Below, piece by piece: positions 51,157 to 61,006 of a stretch of 64,000 bases of DNA (its first letter is position 1; the number at the start of each line of letters is the position of its first letter). Origin of the DNA: Pseudomonas sp. Seg1. GTDB lineage: Bacteria > Pseudomonadota > Gammaproteobacteria > Pseudomonadales > Pseudomonadaceae. Location: assembly GCF_018326005.1 (NCBI RefSeq), contig NZ_AP021903.1, positions 1,614,001 through 1,678,000 on the forward strand, in the 5' to 3' direction. The position numbers and the translations under genes are program-made. The notes under the pieces are model-generated. The model worked only from the letters and a program-made list of their open reading frames with translations. It did not search any database and had not been told where the DNA came from.

Positions 51157-51843
51157 TCAGCCCTTGAGTTTCTCGGCAATCCAGATCGTGTGGCGGGTGC
51201 CCTTGTTGCCGTGGGCGAACACCTGCACTTCTTCGGCCTTGAAACCGGCCTTCTTCAATTTGTCGGAAAACAGCCGATCGGCGCTGGCCGACCATACGGC
51301 GAGTACGCCTTTGGGACGCAGGGCCTTGGCACAGGCATTCAGACCGGCGGCGGAATACAGCCAGCTGTTGGCCTTTTGGGTCAGGCCTTCGGGGCCGTTG
51401 TCGACGTCGAGCATGATCGCGTCGAAGCCGTTCGGCTCGCTTTGCAGCACCTTGGCCACATCGTCCTGACGGATCACCGTGCGCGGATCAAGCAATGGCC
51501 GCCCGGACTTTTCGCCGAGCGGGCCACGGTTCCACTCGACCACGCCGGGCACCAGCTCAGCGACCACCACTTCGGCGGTTTTACCCAGATGCTTGAGCGC
51601 CGAGGCGAGGGTGAAACCCATGCCGAGCCCACCGATCAGCACCCGCGAGTTCGGCCGGCCAGCCACCTTGCGACAAGGAATCTCGGCCAGCGCATCTTCG
51701 GAACCGTGCATACGCGTGTTCATCAATTGCCCGCCGTCGCCGCCCTGGATCTTGATGACGAAATCCTCGCCATACTCGAACAGGCACAGGGCACCGCCGC
51801 TTTCAGGGATCGGGGTGGTGTCGAGCAGAACGAAACGTTTCAT
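51157..51843 (-). CDS. Spermidine-synthase-like methyltransferase-fold protein
   Basis: 228 aa, Rossmann fold of the spermidine synthase/SpeE class. Motif RVLIGGLGMGFTLASAL (SAM or decarboxy-SAM loop), VVVAELVPGVVEWNRG, and DAIMLDVDNGPEGL with the Asp pair. The N-terminal gate-domain typical of SpeE is missing, so polyamine activity is uncertain; a SAM-dependent methyltransferase is equally likely. No speD nearby. Start MKRFVLLDTTPI at 51843. Confidence 0.78.
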   Translation of the reverse strand: MKRFVLLDTTPIPESGGALCLFEYGEDFVIKIQGGDGGQLMNTRMHGSEDALAEIPCRKVAGRPNSRVLIGGLGMGFTLASALKHLGKTAEVVVAELVPGVVEWNRGPLGEKSGRPLLDPRTVIRQDDVAKVLQSEPNGFDAIMLDVDNGPEGLTQKANSWLYSAAGLNACAKALRPKGVLAVWSASADRLFSDKLKKAGFKAEEVQVFAHGNKGTRHTIWIAEKLKG

Positions 51844-51921
51844 GGAAATCTCTACAAGGGGGAAGGCAAGCAGGCCCGTTGGGAGTAGCCTGAGCGCAGA
51901 CTAAGGCCAACGGAGCCCTTG

Positions 51922-52206
51922 ATGAAGCGCACCATTCTAACGGTCATTGCCCTGGCCGCGCTCTCGATTACTGCCGTGCAGGCACAGCAGGTTGTTCCGG
52001 TCAGCCCGGCGCCGCAGCCTGGCTCGCCCGGAACCGCGACACCGACACCGTATCCGCAGATCACGCCGATCAACATTCCCAAGTCGGGCGCCGGCAGTGG
52101 CAGCCCGCCGCTGGTGCCGATCGAAATGCCCAGTCCGCCGAGCAAGGATCAAGCGGTGCCGGGCATTGAACCGAGCGGCACCAAGGCCAAATCCCCGGGC
52201 GGTTAA
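51922..52206 (+). CDS. Small proline-rich exported protein
   Basis: 94 aa. Signal peptide MKRTILTVIALAALSITAVQA (cleaved near residue 21 or 22), then a mature Pro/Ser/Gly chain (PVSPAPQPGSPGTATPTPYPQ). ATG at 51922 after GGAG. Low-complexity periplasmic or surface peptide of unknown role. Its end overlaps the next gene (52203) by four bases; the genes converge. Confidence 0.65.
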   Translation: MKRTILTVIALAALSITAVQAQQVVPVSPAPQPGSPGTATPTPYPQITPINIPKSGAGSGSPPLVPIEMPSPPSKDQAVPGIEPSGTKAKSPGG

Positions 52207-52676
52207 ATCTGCTGCGCCGCCAATTGGCCGTCGGCCATGCGCAGGCGTTTGGAGAGAGAGACGGCGAGGGCGCGGATGATCTTGGCGGCGATCTTCGGCG
52301 CGTCGTTGAGCATTTTTTCCAGCGAGTCCTTGCCCAGGTTCAGCAGTTGGCAATTGCTCGCTGCCACGCACGTCGCAGAACGCCTTTCGCCGTCCAGCAC
52401 GGCCATTTCGCCGAACGCCCGACCACTGCGCAGGGTGGCCATGGTGATGACCTGGCCGTCGGCGCCGGTTTTCTGCACGGCGACCTGGCCGGTGTGGAGG
52501 ATGCACATGAAGCTGCCGGCATCGCCCTCGCGGAAAATCGCTTCGCCTTCAGCCACGGTGCTGATGCTGAAGTAGCCGGATGCCGCTGCGAAATCGGCCA
52601 GTTGCAATTGATCGAACAGGCCGCAATCCATCAGCCAGTCGCGAATTTCGTTGTTGAGTAAGGTGGGTTCTGACAT
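52203..52676 (-). CDS. Cyclic-nucleotide-binding domain protein
   Basis: 157 aa. A single cNMP-binding beta-roll (about 30-140): EGEAIFREGDAGSFMCILHTGQVAVQK, RSGRAFGEMAVLDGERRSATCVAASNCQLLNL, with the FGEMAVLDGERRSA phosphate-binding cassette (Glu and Arg) intact. No helix-turn-helix or kinase domain. Stand-alone binding module with unknown partner. Its start at 52676 is alone; no strong RBS. Confidence 0.85.
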   Translation of the reverse strand: MSEPTLLNNEIRDWLMDCGLFDQLQLADFAAASGYFSISTVAEGEAIFREGDAGSFMCILHTGQVAVQKTGADGQVITMATLRSGRAFGEMAVLDGERRSATCVAASNCQLLNLGKDSLEKMLNDAPKIAAKIIRALAVSLSKRLRMADGQLAAQQI

Positions 52677-52828
52677 GTCGTGGCAATCTTTTTGTTTTCA
52701 CATTTTCGAGGCTGTACACGGATCCCGTGGGAACCCTTTTTGTGGTGAGGGGATCGGTTTTCACGGAGATCTGTGAGGTATCGGCCTCTTGGGTCTGGAG
52801 TTAAGACCCAAGTGACCGACGGAGTTCC

Positions 52829-54883
52829 TCAGACGATGCCCAAAACCTTGAACACAAATGCGTATTCGAGCGCTACGTCACGTAATCCCTGATAACGCCC
52901 GCTCATTCCGCCATGGCCGGCGCCCAATTCAGTTTTGAGCAGCAGCACATTGTCGTCGGTCTTCGTCGCGCGCAATTTTGCCACCCACTTGGCCGCTTCC
53001 CAGTACTGCACGCGGCTGTCGTTGTAGCCGGCGATCACCAGCGTTGCCGGATACGCCTGAGCGCTGACGTTTTCGTACGGTGCATAGGCCTTGATCCGAT
53101 CATAGACTTCCGGTTCCTGCGGGTTGCCCCACTCGTCGTATTCAGTGACGGTCAGCGGCAGCTCCGGGTCGAGCATGGTGTTGAGGACGTCGACAAACGG
53201 TACTTCGGCAATCGCCACACCGAACAGATCCGGGCGCTGGTTGAGCACCGCGCCGATCAACAGACCACCGGCGCTGCCACCGCTGATCGCCAGTTTTTCC
53301 GCCGTGGTGATGCCGTTGAGGATCAAAAACTCGGCGCACGCGATGAAGTCGCTGAAAGTATTGTGTTTGTGTTCCTGCTTGCCTGCGCGATACCAGGCTT
53401 CACCCAGTTCACCGCCACCGCGTACGTGGGCGATGGCGAAGGCCATACCGCGATCGAGCAGACTCAGACGTGCGTGGGAAAACCACGGGTCTAGGCTCGA
53501 ACCGTAAGCGCCATAACCATAGAGATACAGCGGCACCGGTTTGCCGACCATTTCGCGTTTCATCACCAGGCTGATCGGCACCAGCGTACCGTCCGGCGCG
53601 CTCGCCCACAGGCGTTGGCTGACGTAAGCGTCGGCATCGAACGGGCCGAGTACCGGGGTTTCTTTCAGGACGGTCTGTTCGCCGCTGGCCAGTATCAATT
53701 GGCGGACCTGAGCCGGGCGATTCAACGCCTCATAGCGCAGACGAATGCGGTCGCTATCGAATTCCAGGCTGTTTTGCACGTAGAGGCTGTAGGCCGCGTC
53801 CGGCAATTGCACGCGATAAGGCGCCACGCCGTGTGGGTGAACTTCGATGATCGGCAAGCCACCTTCGCGCAGGCTCAGGGTCATGGCCTCGCTGTTGAGG
53901 CTCACACCGTCGAGCATCACCGTGTCGCTGTGCGCGATCAGCTGTTGCCAATCGGCCTCCGTCGGCACCACGCCAGTGTCCGGCGCCTGATACAGGGCGT
54001 AGTTGATGCCATCGCGGTTGGTGCGGATAAACCATGTCCATACGCCATCGAGCAGGCCATGGTCGACGTCGTATTCGTGATCCTCGACCCGTGGCGCCAG
54101 GCAAGCGAATGGCAGCTGCGGCTGGTTGGCATCCAGCGCCCAGACTTCGCTGGTAGTCTTGCTGCCCAGCGACAGCAGCAACTGCTGTTCGGAGCTTGCG
54201 CGGTAGCAGTGCAGGAAGAAACGCCCGTCCGGCTCGTGGAAAACTTCTTCGGCAGCGGTACCGTCGAGGCGGTAGCGGAACAGTTTGTGCGGGCGATGGG
54301 TGTCGTCGAGGACGCCGAAGAACAGCGTCAGGCTGTCGTTGGCCCAGGTCATGCTGCCGTCGCAGTCTTCGAACTCCAGTTCGCTGACTTTGTCGTTGGC
54401 CAGTTCTTTGACGAACAGCGTGTAGATCTCATCGCCCGAGGCATCAACGCTGTAGGCCAGACGCTGGTGATCGGGGCTGATGCTGAACGCGCCCAGCGAG
54501 AAGAAACCGCCATTGGCCAGCACGTTCGGGTCGAGCAACAGTTGCTCGCGGCTTTCATCGAGGGTCAGGCTGTCGTCCGCCGGACGCGGGCAGCGGTAGT
54601 GCCGGGCGTATTCGTCACCGGCAGTGGTGCGCGTGTAATACAGATACGGGCCCCACGGCGAGGGCAGGGACAGGTCGGTTTCAAGAATCCGGCCCTTGAT
54701 CTCTTCGAACAGGGATTCGCGCAGCTCGGCCTGATCGGCGGTTTGCGCTTCCTGGTAAGCGTTTTCAGCCTTGAGGTAGTCGAGCACCGCGTCGGTGTCA
54801 CGCTCCTGCAGCCAGGCATACGGGTCGGCGCCGGGTGCCTTGTGGGCAATCGGGGCACTGATGACGTTGGCGGATACGGGCAT
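52829..54883 (-). CDS. ptrB: Prolyl oligopeptidase-family peptidase, oligopeptidase B-like
   Basis: 684 aa, S9 family. N-terminal seven-bladed propeller region (about 75-410), C-terminal alpha/beta-hydrolase domain with Ser537 in GGSAGG, Asp622 in YNDSRVQ and His657 in GAGHGGMS. The acid-binding pair typical of PtrB trypsin-like specificity is expected near KDxxEHxE, not checked. Cytosolic (no signal peptide). Start at 54883. The whole frame is intact. Confidence 0.9.
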   Translation of the reverse strand: MPVSANVISAPIAHKAPGADPYAWLQERDTDAVLDYLKAENAYQEAQTADQAELRESLFEEIKGRILETDLSLPSPWGPYLYYTRTTAGDEYARHYRCPRPADDSLTLDESREQLLLDPNVLANGGFFSLGAFSISPDHQRLAYSVDASGDEIYTLFVKELANDKVSELEFEDCDGSMTWANDSLTLFFGVLDDTHRPHKLFRYRLDGTAAEEVFHEPDGRFFLHCYRASSEQQLLLSLGSKTTSEVWALDANQPQLPFACLAPRVEDHEYDVDHGLLDGVWTWFIRTNRDGINYALYQAPDTGVVPTEADWQQLIAHSDTVMLDGVSLNSEAMTLSLREGGLPIIEVHPHGVAPYRVQLPDAAYSLYVQNSLEFDSDRIRLRYEALNRPAQVRQLILASGEQTVLKETPVLGPFDADAYVSQRLWASAPDGTLVPISLVMKREMVGKPVPLYLYGYGAYGSSLDPWFSHARLSLLDRGMAFAIAHVRGGGELGEAWYRAGKQEHKHNTFSDFIACAEFLILNGITTAEKLAISGGSAGGLLIGAVLNQRPDLFGVAIAEVPFVDVLNTMLDPELPLTVTEYDEWGNPQEPEVYDRIKAYAPYENVSAQAYPATLVIAGYNDSRVQYWEAAKWVAKLRATKTDDNVLLLKTELGAGHGGMSGRYQGLRDVALEYAFVFKVLGIV

Positions 54884-54944
54884 GGAAGGCTCTCGGACAA
54901 TGTTCGGAATAGGGTTTTTCGCTGATATTGATACCGCCGCAGAC

Positions 54945-55038
54945 CCTGTAGGAGTGAGCCTGCTCGCGATGACGGACGGCCAGACAACATAGGTGCTGAA
55001 TGTGCCGGCCTCATCGCGAGCAGGCTCGCTCCCACAGG
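54945..55038. repeat. REP pair (GAGTGAGCCTGCTCGCGAT family)
   Basis: Left half CCTGTAGGAGTGAGCCTGCTCGCGAT and right half ATCGCGAGCAGGCTCGCTCCCACAGG; lies between divergent ptrB and the 55110 gene. Confidence 0.88.
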
Positions 55039-55109
55039 TTGCATGTCTATTGGGACAAGCCTGACGGGCGAAAAGTCGTTACTATAAGCGCCTCTTTGCC
55101 TGCCTTGCC

Positions 55110-55607
55110 ATGGACACCATGACCGAGAACGACTATCTGATCGCCTGGGGCCTCTACGCCTTTGCCGCTGTAGGCTGCCTGTTGGTATGGATGCGCCTGA
55201 CCACCTGGATGTGGCGCTGGCTGCGCGAACCGTTGCGCGTGTTGATGGCGGTGTTGCTGTTCAGCCCCACCATCATCGATCCGGTGAAGGAAAAGGTTGC
55301 GCCGGCCATCGCCATCACCGCACTGGATCTGGCCTTCAAGGTCGGCAACAACGCTTGGCGCGCAATCTCCGATCTGTTCATGTACGGCATGATCGCTTTT
55401 GGCATTTACCTGATCTTCGTGTTGATCCGCTTCCCGATCGAGCGCGCTTCCAGAGCTCGCCGCGAACAGGCTGAAGCCGCCAAGGCAGCGGCCCGGTCAG
55501 AGGATCGAGACGACGATCAACCGTTCGGTGGTGCCGGTGATGATCGTTATGGTCGCCCGCCAGTGCCGAACAATCCGCAGCGCATGCGGGTCGAGCCGCG
55601 TCTGTAA
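55110..55607 (+). CDS. Inner-membrane MFS-adjacent-type protein of unknown function
   Basis: 165 aa with two to three helices (13-31, 47-60 as amphipathic, 100-118) and a charged, disordered C-terminus (RREQAEAAKAAARSEDRDDDQ). Probably a single inner-membrane protein with a cytoplasmic tail. ATG at 55110 or 55119; the first was chosen as the longer frame. Located 15 nt before the YafJ amidotransferase gene and likely co-transcribed with it. Function unknown. Confidence 0.65.
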   Translation: MDTMTENDYLIAWGLYAFAAVGCLLVWMRLTTWMWRWLREPLRVLMAVLLFSPTIIDPVKEKVAPAIAITALDLAFKVGNNAWRAISDLFMYGMIAFGIYLIFVLIRFPIERASRARREQAEAAKAAARSEDRDDDQPFGGAGDDRYGRPPVPNNPQRMRVEPRL

Positions 55608-55622
55608 TCCGAGAGTCCGCAC

Positions 55623-56399
55623 ATGTGTGAATTACTGGGCATGAGTGCCAACGTGCCGACCGATATCGTGTTCAGCTTCACTGGCCTGATGCAGCGCGGC
55701 GGTCGCACCGGCCCGCACCGCGACGGTTGGGGCATCGCTTTTTATGAAGGCCGTGGCCTGCGGCTGTTTCAGGATCCGGCGGCGAGTTGCGAATCCGAAG
55801 TCGCCAACCTGGTGCAGCGTTACCCGATCAAGAGCGAAGTGGTCATCGGCCACATTCGTCAGGCCAACGTCGGCAAGGTCTGCCTGTCCAACACTCACCC
55901 GTTTGTCCGTGAACTGTGGGGGCGCAACTGGTGCTTCGCGCACAACGGCCAGCTCGCCGATTTCACCCCGATCAAAAGTTTCTACCGCCCGGTCGGCGAT
56001 ACCGACAGCGAGGCGGCGTTCTGCGATTTGCTCAATCGTGTGCGTGCAGCATTCCCGGAACCGGTCGATATAGAAGTGCTGCTGCCGGATCTCGTCGCCG
56101 CGTGCGCCGAATACCGCAGCAAAGGCGTGTTCAACTGCCTGCTCAGCGACGGCGACTGGCTGTTCTGCTATTGCTCGACCAAACTGGCGCAGATCACCCG
56201 ACGCGCACCGTTCGGCCCGGCTCGCCTGAAGGATGTCGATGTGATCGTCGACTTCCAGGCGGAAACCACGCCCAACGACGTGGTCACGGTGATCGCCACC
56301 GAACCTCTGACCGAAAACGAAACCTGGACCCGCTACGAACCGGGCCAATGGAGCCTGTGGCGACGCGGCGAATGCGTCAGCCAAGGCAAGACCGAATAA
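55623..56399 (+). CDS. Class II glutamine amidotransferase (YafJ-like)
   Basis: 258 aa. The N-terminal nucleophile Cys2 ([12 protein letters not shown]) is retained and the GAT-II fold shows [25 protein letters not shown] and [27 protein letters not shown]. Hydrolyses glutamine or a gamma-glutamyl compound; substrate unknown. Followed by a DUF2937 gene 12 nt away. Confidence 0.88.
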   Translation: MCELLGMSANVPTDIVFSFTGLMQRGGRTGPHRDGWGIAFYEGRGLRLFQDPAASCESEVANLVQRYPIKSEVVIGHIRQANVGKVCLSNTHPFVRELWGRNWCFAHNGQLADFTPIKSFYRPVGDTDSEAAFCDLLNRVRAAFPEPVDIEVLLPDLVAACAEYRSKGVFNCLLSDGDWLFCYCSTKLAQITRRAPFGPARLKDVDVIVDFQAETTPNDVVTVIATEPLTENETWTRYEPGQWSLWRRGECVSQGKTE

Positions 56400-56411
56400 G
56401 GATTGCACCCC

Positions 56412-56954
56412 ATGTTGCTCAGTTATCTACGGCTGGTGTTGTTTGCGGCGGGCCTGTTGATCGGTGTCCAGGTGCCGGGGTTCATCAGCGATTATGCGAA
56501 ACGCGTCGAGGCTCATCTGATCGAAGCGCAGACCGGCCTGCGCGGGTTTCAGGGCACTGCCGAGCAGTTTTTCAAAGGCGACTTGCAGGCGCTGGTTGCG
56601 CATTACCGCGCCAGCGAAGATCCGGTATTTCGCAGCGACGCCGACAGCCTGAGCACCTTGCTCAATCGTCAGCTGGCGCTGGACAAGCAATACCAGGCGA
56701 TGCAGGGCCCGTGGTACATCCGCTTCCTGCAAGTGGTGCTGGCCGCTGATCCGGACATCCGCAAGGAAACCTGGAATGGCTACAGCTACCAGATTCTGCT
56801 GACGCCAGAGGCGATGATCTGGGGCATGAGTGGCGCGCTGCTGCTGTCGTTCGGGATTGAATGCCTGTTCCGTCTGATTGACTGGGTGGTGCTGGGCGGC
56901 AAGCGTCTGCGCCAGAGCCGGCCGATCGAAGATCGCGACGTGCGCGGGTTGTAA
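56412..56954 (+). CDS. DUF2937-family inner-membrane protein
   Basis: 180 aa. Membrane helices near 5-22 (LRLVLFAAGLLIGVQVPGF) and 137-158 (AMIWGMSGALLLSFGIECLF); a periplasmic loop between (RGFQGTAEQFFKGDLQALVAHYR). Fits DUF2937. Start at 56412 lies after GGATTGC; longer TTG-start alternatives were rejected. Probably one operon with 55110 and 55623. Confidence 0.75.
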   Translation: MLLSYLRLVLFAAGLLIGVQVPGFISDYAKRVEAHLIEAQTGLRGFQGTAEQFFKGDLQALVAHYRASEDPVFRSDADSLSTLLNRQLALDKQYQAMQGPWYIRFLQVVLAADPDIRKETWNGYSYQILLTPEAMIWGMSGALLLSFGIECLFRLIDWVVLGGKRLRQSRPIEDRDVRGL

Positions 56955-56985
56955 GGCCTGCACAACCCGTTGAAGTGAGGGGATT

Positions 56986-57110
56986 CTGTGGTGAGGGGAT
57001 TTATCCCCGATGGGGCGCAAAGCGGCCCCCTATGGTGTGTCAGGTAAACCTGATGCTGCAGGTTTGAGGGCTGCTACGCAGCCCATCGGGGATAAATCCC
57101 CTCACCACAG
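56986..57110. repeat. REP pair (GGGGATAAATCCCCTCACCACA family)
   Basis: Left half CTGTGGTGAGGGGATTTATCCCCGAT, right half ATCGGGGATAAATCCCCTCACCACAG; inner palindrome GGCTGCTACGCAGCC. Between converging genes. Same family as 16687-16818. Confidence 0.9.
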
Positions 57111-57116
57111 GTGTGA

Positions 57117-58031
57117 TCAGTCAGTGAGGGTGATGTAGTCCTTGCCCACTTTGTGCGCATACCCCGCCAACACCTGCTGACACAACGTCACAATCTCCTC
57201 GACCCACTCAACCCCCACTCGCCACGACACCACCACTTGCAAGTCCGGCGGCCGCTGATCAATGGCCAACAATGTCAGTTCCCCCCGCGCCAATTCCTCC
57301 GCCACCAGCACGGGCGGTAACACGCCAATACCAAATCCATCACGCAACAACCGCGTAATCGCCGATACCGAATTCACACAATTCAAGCGCGGCGCCAGCA
57401 CGCCATTTGCCTGCATCAACGCCAGAATGTCCTGATGCGGCCGGGAGTTTTTCGAATAGGTGATGATCCGTTCCTGCGCCAGTTCGGCCAGATCGGCGTA
57501 CTCGCGGTTGTAGATCGAATTACTGGCGACAATCCAGCCCAGCGGATGGCTGGCCAGCTCCAGGCTGCGCACGCTTTCATGGCGCACCAGGTCGGTTTGC
57601 AGGATCAGATCGAGAAAGCCTTTTTGCAGCTGATCGCAGAGGTTCAGCGAGGTATCCGCCACCAACTCGATTTCCACGCGCGGATAGAGATCGGTCATCT
57701 GCGCCACCAACGGGCTCAGCCAAGTGTGGATCACCGTGTCCATCACCCCGATACGCACCCGACCGACCTTGCTTGAAAGGGTTTCGATCGATTGCTTGAG
57801 CGCACTCATGGTGTCGAGCATCTGCTCGGCATAGTCCAGCACTTTCAAGCCTTCGGGCGTCAGGCTGACCCCGCGAGAATCACGCAAAAACAGCTTCACG
57901 CCCAGCTCACCTTCGAGCACCGCGATACGGCTGGAAATCGACGCCTGGGTGGTGAACAGCTTGTCGGCGGTCAGGCGAAAACTCTTCAGCCGGGCGACCC
58001 AGACAAAGGTCTCGAGAAACTTCAGGTTCAT
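57117..58031 (-). CDS. LysR-family regulator, likely of the 5-oxoprolinase locus
   Basis: 304 aa. HTH in 1-60 (FLETFVWVARLKSFRLTADKLFTTQASISSRIAVLEGELGVKLFLRDSRG), effector domain about 90-300. It is divergent from the MFS-pxpABC genes with 158 nt between, a typical LysR-target arrangement. Effector may be 5-oxoproline or a related amide; this is inference from position. Confidence 0.85.
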   Translation of the reverse strand: MNLKFLETFVWVARLKSFRLTADKLFTTQASISSRIAVLEGELGVKLFLRDSRGVSLTPEGLKVLDYAEQMLDTMSALKQSIETLSSKVGRVRIGVMDTVIHTWLSPLVAQMTDLYPRVEIELVADTSLNLCDQLQKGFLDLILQTDLVRHESVRSLELASHPLGWIVASNSIYNREYADLAELAQERIITYSKNSRPHQDILALMQANGVLAPRLNCVNSVSAITRLLRDGFGIGVLPPVLVAEELARGELTLLAIDQRPPDLQVVVSWRVGVEWVEEIVTLCQQVLAGYAHKVGKDYITLTD

Positions 58032-58189
58032 GGCAAAGGCTCGGGTGACAAATTTTTCTTATGCCTAAGGCGGGTTTTTATTCGTTGGACGCAGCAGGGC
58101 GGAGCGCCCAAAAATCGGCGCATCCGGTTCCCACGATAGGCGTCGCGGGATCTGCGAACAAGACCAATAAAAACCTGCGGAGATTTGCC

Positions 58190-59476
58190 ATGAGTGCTCC
58201 CGACACCATTGATTTACCCAAGGCAGCGGCGCGTCCGGGGCCGTTCGACTGGTACCGCAACATCAATCAACAGGAGCGCCGCACGTTCTGGAGCTGCAAG
58301 ATCGGTTACGGTCTGGACGGCATGGACACGCAGATGCTCAGCTTCGTGGTGCCAACGCTGATTGCGATGTGGGGCATCACCACCGGTGAAGCCGGGCTGA
58401 TCCACACCAGCACCTTGATCGCCTCGGCCATCGGCGGCTGGGTTGCCGGCATCCTTTCCGACCGCATCGGTCGCGTGCGCACCCTGCAACTGACCGTGTT
58501 GTGGTTTGCCTTCTTCACCTTCCTCTGCGGCTTCGCCCAGAACTACGAACAATTGTTGATCGCCCGCACCCTGATGGGCTTCGGTTTCGGTGGCGAATGG
58601 ACCGCCGGTGCGGTGCTGATCGGTGAAGTGATCCGCGCCAAGGATCGCGGCAAAGCGGTGGGCATGGTGCAATCCGGTTGGGCTTTGGGTTGGGGGCTGA
58701 CGGCGATTCTGTATGCGCTGTTGTTCTCGGTACTACCGCCGGAAGACGCCTGGCGCGCGCTGTTCATTCTCGGCATCGTCCCGGCGATTTTCGTGATTTT
58801 TGTCCGTCGACTGGTGAAAGATCCGGATATTTACCGCGAAGCCAAGGCTGCACAAACACCCCAGAACCCGGCGAAGTTCTACGAGATTTTTGCCCCCGGC
58901 ATGCTCTTCACCACATTCCGTGCCTCGCTGCTGACCACCGGTGCGCTGGGTGGTTACTACGCAATCACCTCGTGGCTGCCGACCTTCCTGAAAAATGAAC
59001 GCGGCTTGAGCGTGCTCGGCACCGGCGGCTATCTGGCCATGGTGATCGTCGGTTCCTACGTCGGGTATGTGATCAGCGCCTATCTGACCGATCTGCTGGG
59101 GCGCAAAAAGAACTTCGTCCTGTTCTCGGTGGGCTCGTTCACCATCGTTCTGCTGTACACGCAAATGCCGGTCAGCAACGCTGTGATGTTATGGCTGGGC
59201 TTTCCGTTGGGCTTTTTTGCTTCAGGGATCTTCAGCGGCATGGGCGCGTTTCTCACCGAGCTGTTTCCAACGCGGATTCGTGGTTCCGGGCAAGGCTTCT
59301 GCTACAACATCGGTCGTGCGCTGGCCGCATTGTTTCCGCTGCTGATCGGTTTGCTCAGCCAGAAAGTGCCATTGAGCATGGGCATCGGTGCGTTCGCTGC
59401 AGTGTCCTACGGCGTGGTGATTCTCGCGGCCTTGAGCCTGCCGGAGACTCGCGGCAAGCAACTCGATGCACAGTAA
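58190..59476 (+). CDS. MFS transporter, probable 5-oxoproline uptake
   Basis: 428 aa, twelve predicted helices, with the MFS motif A ILSDRIGRVR after helix 2 and LTDLLGRKKNF between helices 8 and 9. N-terminus resembles the aromatic-acid/sialic-acid H+ symporter subfamily. ATG at 58190 (MSAPDTIDL) after CGGAG. Located 76 nt upstream of pxpA and presumably imports the substrate of PxpABC. Transport of 5-oxoproline is inferred from the cluster. Confidence 0.85.
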   Translation: MSAPDTIDLPKAAARPGPFDWYRNINQQERRTFWSCKIGYGLDGMDTQMLSFVVPTLIAMWGITTGEAGLIHTSTLIASAIGGWVAGILSDRIGRVRTLQLTVLWFAFFTFLCGFAQNYEQLLIARTLMGFGFGGEWTAGAVLIGEVIRAKDRGKAVGMVQSGWALGWGLTAILYALLFSVLPPEDAWRALFILGIVPAIFVIFVRRLVKDPDIYREAKAAQTPQNPAKFYEIFAPGMLFTTFRASLLTTGALGGYYAITSWLPTFLKNERGLSVLGTGGYLAMVIVGSYVGYVISAYLTDLLGRKKNFVLFSVGSFTIVLLYTQMPVSNAVMLWLGFPLGFFASGIFSGMGAFLTELFPTRIRGSGQGFCYNIGRALAALFPLLIGLLSQKVPLSMGIGAFAAVSYGVVILAALSLPETRGKQLDAQ

Positions 59477-59552
59477 CTGCTAACCTGCGAGGCACTGCCC
59501 GGCGGGCAATGTCCTACGGATAGAAAGACAAAAAGCTACAGGAGTGTTTACC

Positions 59553-60305
59553 GTGAGCCGCCTGTTATTGAATTGCGACATCGGCGAGAGTTTCGGCAGC
59601 TGGACCATGGGTCTGGATGCCGAAGTCATGCCCTTCATTGATTGCGCCAACGTCGCCTGCGGCTTCCATGCCGGCGACCCGAGCATCATGCGCAAAACCG
59701 TCAGCCTGGCCCTGAGTCACGGCGTGCAGATCGGCGCCCATCCGGCCTATCAGGATCTGGTCGGCTTCGGCCGCCGTTCGATGGCGTACTCCGCGCAGGA
59801 ACTGCAAGACATCCTGCATTACCAGATCGGCGCCCTCGACGGCATTTGCCGGGCCCAAGGCGGGCGAGTCAGTTACGTCAAACCCCACGGTGCGATGTAC
59901 AACGACATGATGGCGAACCCGGCGCAATTGCGCGCGGTGATTCAGGCCGTGGCGGCTTACGACCGCAGTCTGCCGCTGATGCTGATGGCCACTCGTGACA
60001 ATCGCGCTGCGCAGCAGATCGGTGATGAGTACGGCCTCACGCTATGGTTCGAGGCCTTCGCTGATCGCGCCTATGACAGCGCCGGCAAACTGGTTTCACG
60101 GCAACTGCCGGGCGCGGTGCATCACGATCCCGAGATCATCATCGAACAAGCGCTGAAGATTGCCCGTGGTGACAATCTGATCGCCAACGATGGCAGCGCC
60201 TTGCGCCTGCAAGCCAACACCCTCTGCGTACACGGCGACAACGCCAGTTCGGTCGCCGCCGTGCAACGCATTCGCGAGGCCCTGAATCAGCAGGATGCGC
60301 AATGA
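59553..60305 (+). CDS. pxpA: 5-oxoprolinase subunit PxpA (LamB/YcsF family)
   Basis: 250 aa. GTG start at 59553 chosen for CAGGAG nine bases upstream. LamB/YcsF signature [25 protein letters not shown] (metal-type site) and KPHGAMYND are all clear. PxpA works with PxpB and PxpC to hydrolyse 5-oxoproline with ATP to glutamate. Four-base overlap with pxpB. Identity is by the three-gene order plus motifs. Confidence 0.92.
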   Translation: MSRLLLNCDIGESFGSWTMGLDAEVMPFIDCANVACGFHAGDPSIMRKTVSLALSHGVQIGAHPAYQDLVGFGRRSMAYSAQELQDILHYQIGALDGICRAQGGRVSYVKPHGAMYNDMMANPAQLRAVIQAVAAYDRSLPLMLMATRDNRAAQQIGDEYGLTLWFEAFADRAYDSAGKLVSRQLPGAVHHDPEIIIEQALKIARGDNLIANDGSALRLQANTLCVHGDNASSVAAVQRIREALNQQDAQ

Positions 60306-61006
60306 ACCCAAGGATTGAAGTGGTGGCACTGGATTGCCTGATGCTGCGTCTGTTCGATGAAATTGCCGAGGCCAACATGCCGTGGATGCTGGCGGCCAGC
60401 GAGCGGTTGCGTCAGGCCTTCGGCACGCAGTTGATTGATCTGGTGCCGTCCTATACGACGTTGATGGTGCATTACGACCTGACTTCATTGAGTCCGAATC
60501 AGGCGCGGGAGTTGATTGCGCAGGCGCTGGTCGACCTGTCGCCGAATGCGCGAACCGGCGGCCAGTGTCATGTGCTGCCGGTCTGGTACGACCTGAGTGT
60601 CGGACCGGAACTGAGCTTGCTCGCCGAGCGCAGCGGTCTGGCGCTGGAGGAGGTGATTCGCCGTCACAGCGCCAGGGAATATCAGGTGTTCGCGCTCGGC
60701 TTTGCGCCGGGTTTCGCTTTCATGGGGTTGGTCGAAGAGATTCTGGCGGCGCCACGGCTGAGCACTCCACGGAAAAAAGTCGCGGCCGGCAGCGTCGGGA
60801 TCGCCGAACGCCAGACCGCCGCCTATCCCGTGGTCTCCCCCGGCGGCTGGAACCTGATTGGCCGCACGCCCGCAAAGCTGTTTGACCGCAACCGCGATGG
60901 CTACAGCCTGATGCAACCCGGCGACACCGTGCGTTTCGAAGCGGTGAGCCATGCCGAATTCATCCGTTTTGGCGGCGATGACACGCCTCTGGAGGCGCTG
61001 GCATGA
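60302..61006 (+). CDS. pxpB: 5-oxoprolinase subunit PxpB (KipI family)
   Basis: 234 aa. AHS1/KipI fold with the conserved stretches [13 protein letters not shown] (as [13 protein letters not shown]), [49 protein letters not shown], and [27 protein letters not shown] near the end. ATG overlaps pxpA by four bases and its own TGA overlaps pxpC. KipI in Bacillus inhibits KinA; here the operon context gives PxpB. Confidence 0.92.
   Translation: MNPRIEVVALDCLMLRLFDEIAEANMPWMLAASERLRQAFGTQLIDLVPSYTTLMVHYDLTSLSPNQARELIAQALVDLSPNARTGGQCHVLPVWYDLSVGPELSLLAERSGLALEEVIRRHSAREYQVFALGFAPGFAFMGLVEEILAAPRLSTPRKKVAAGSVGIAERQTAAYPVVSPGGWNLIGRTPAKLFDRNRDGYSLMQPGDTVRFEAVSHAEFIRFGGDDTPLEALA

Noticed and set aside
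52741..52800. Another REP pair (TGTGGTGAGGGGATCGG)
   Set aside because: Only one half resembles the GGGGATAAATCCCC family and no matching inverted half was found.
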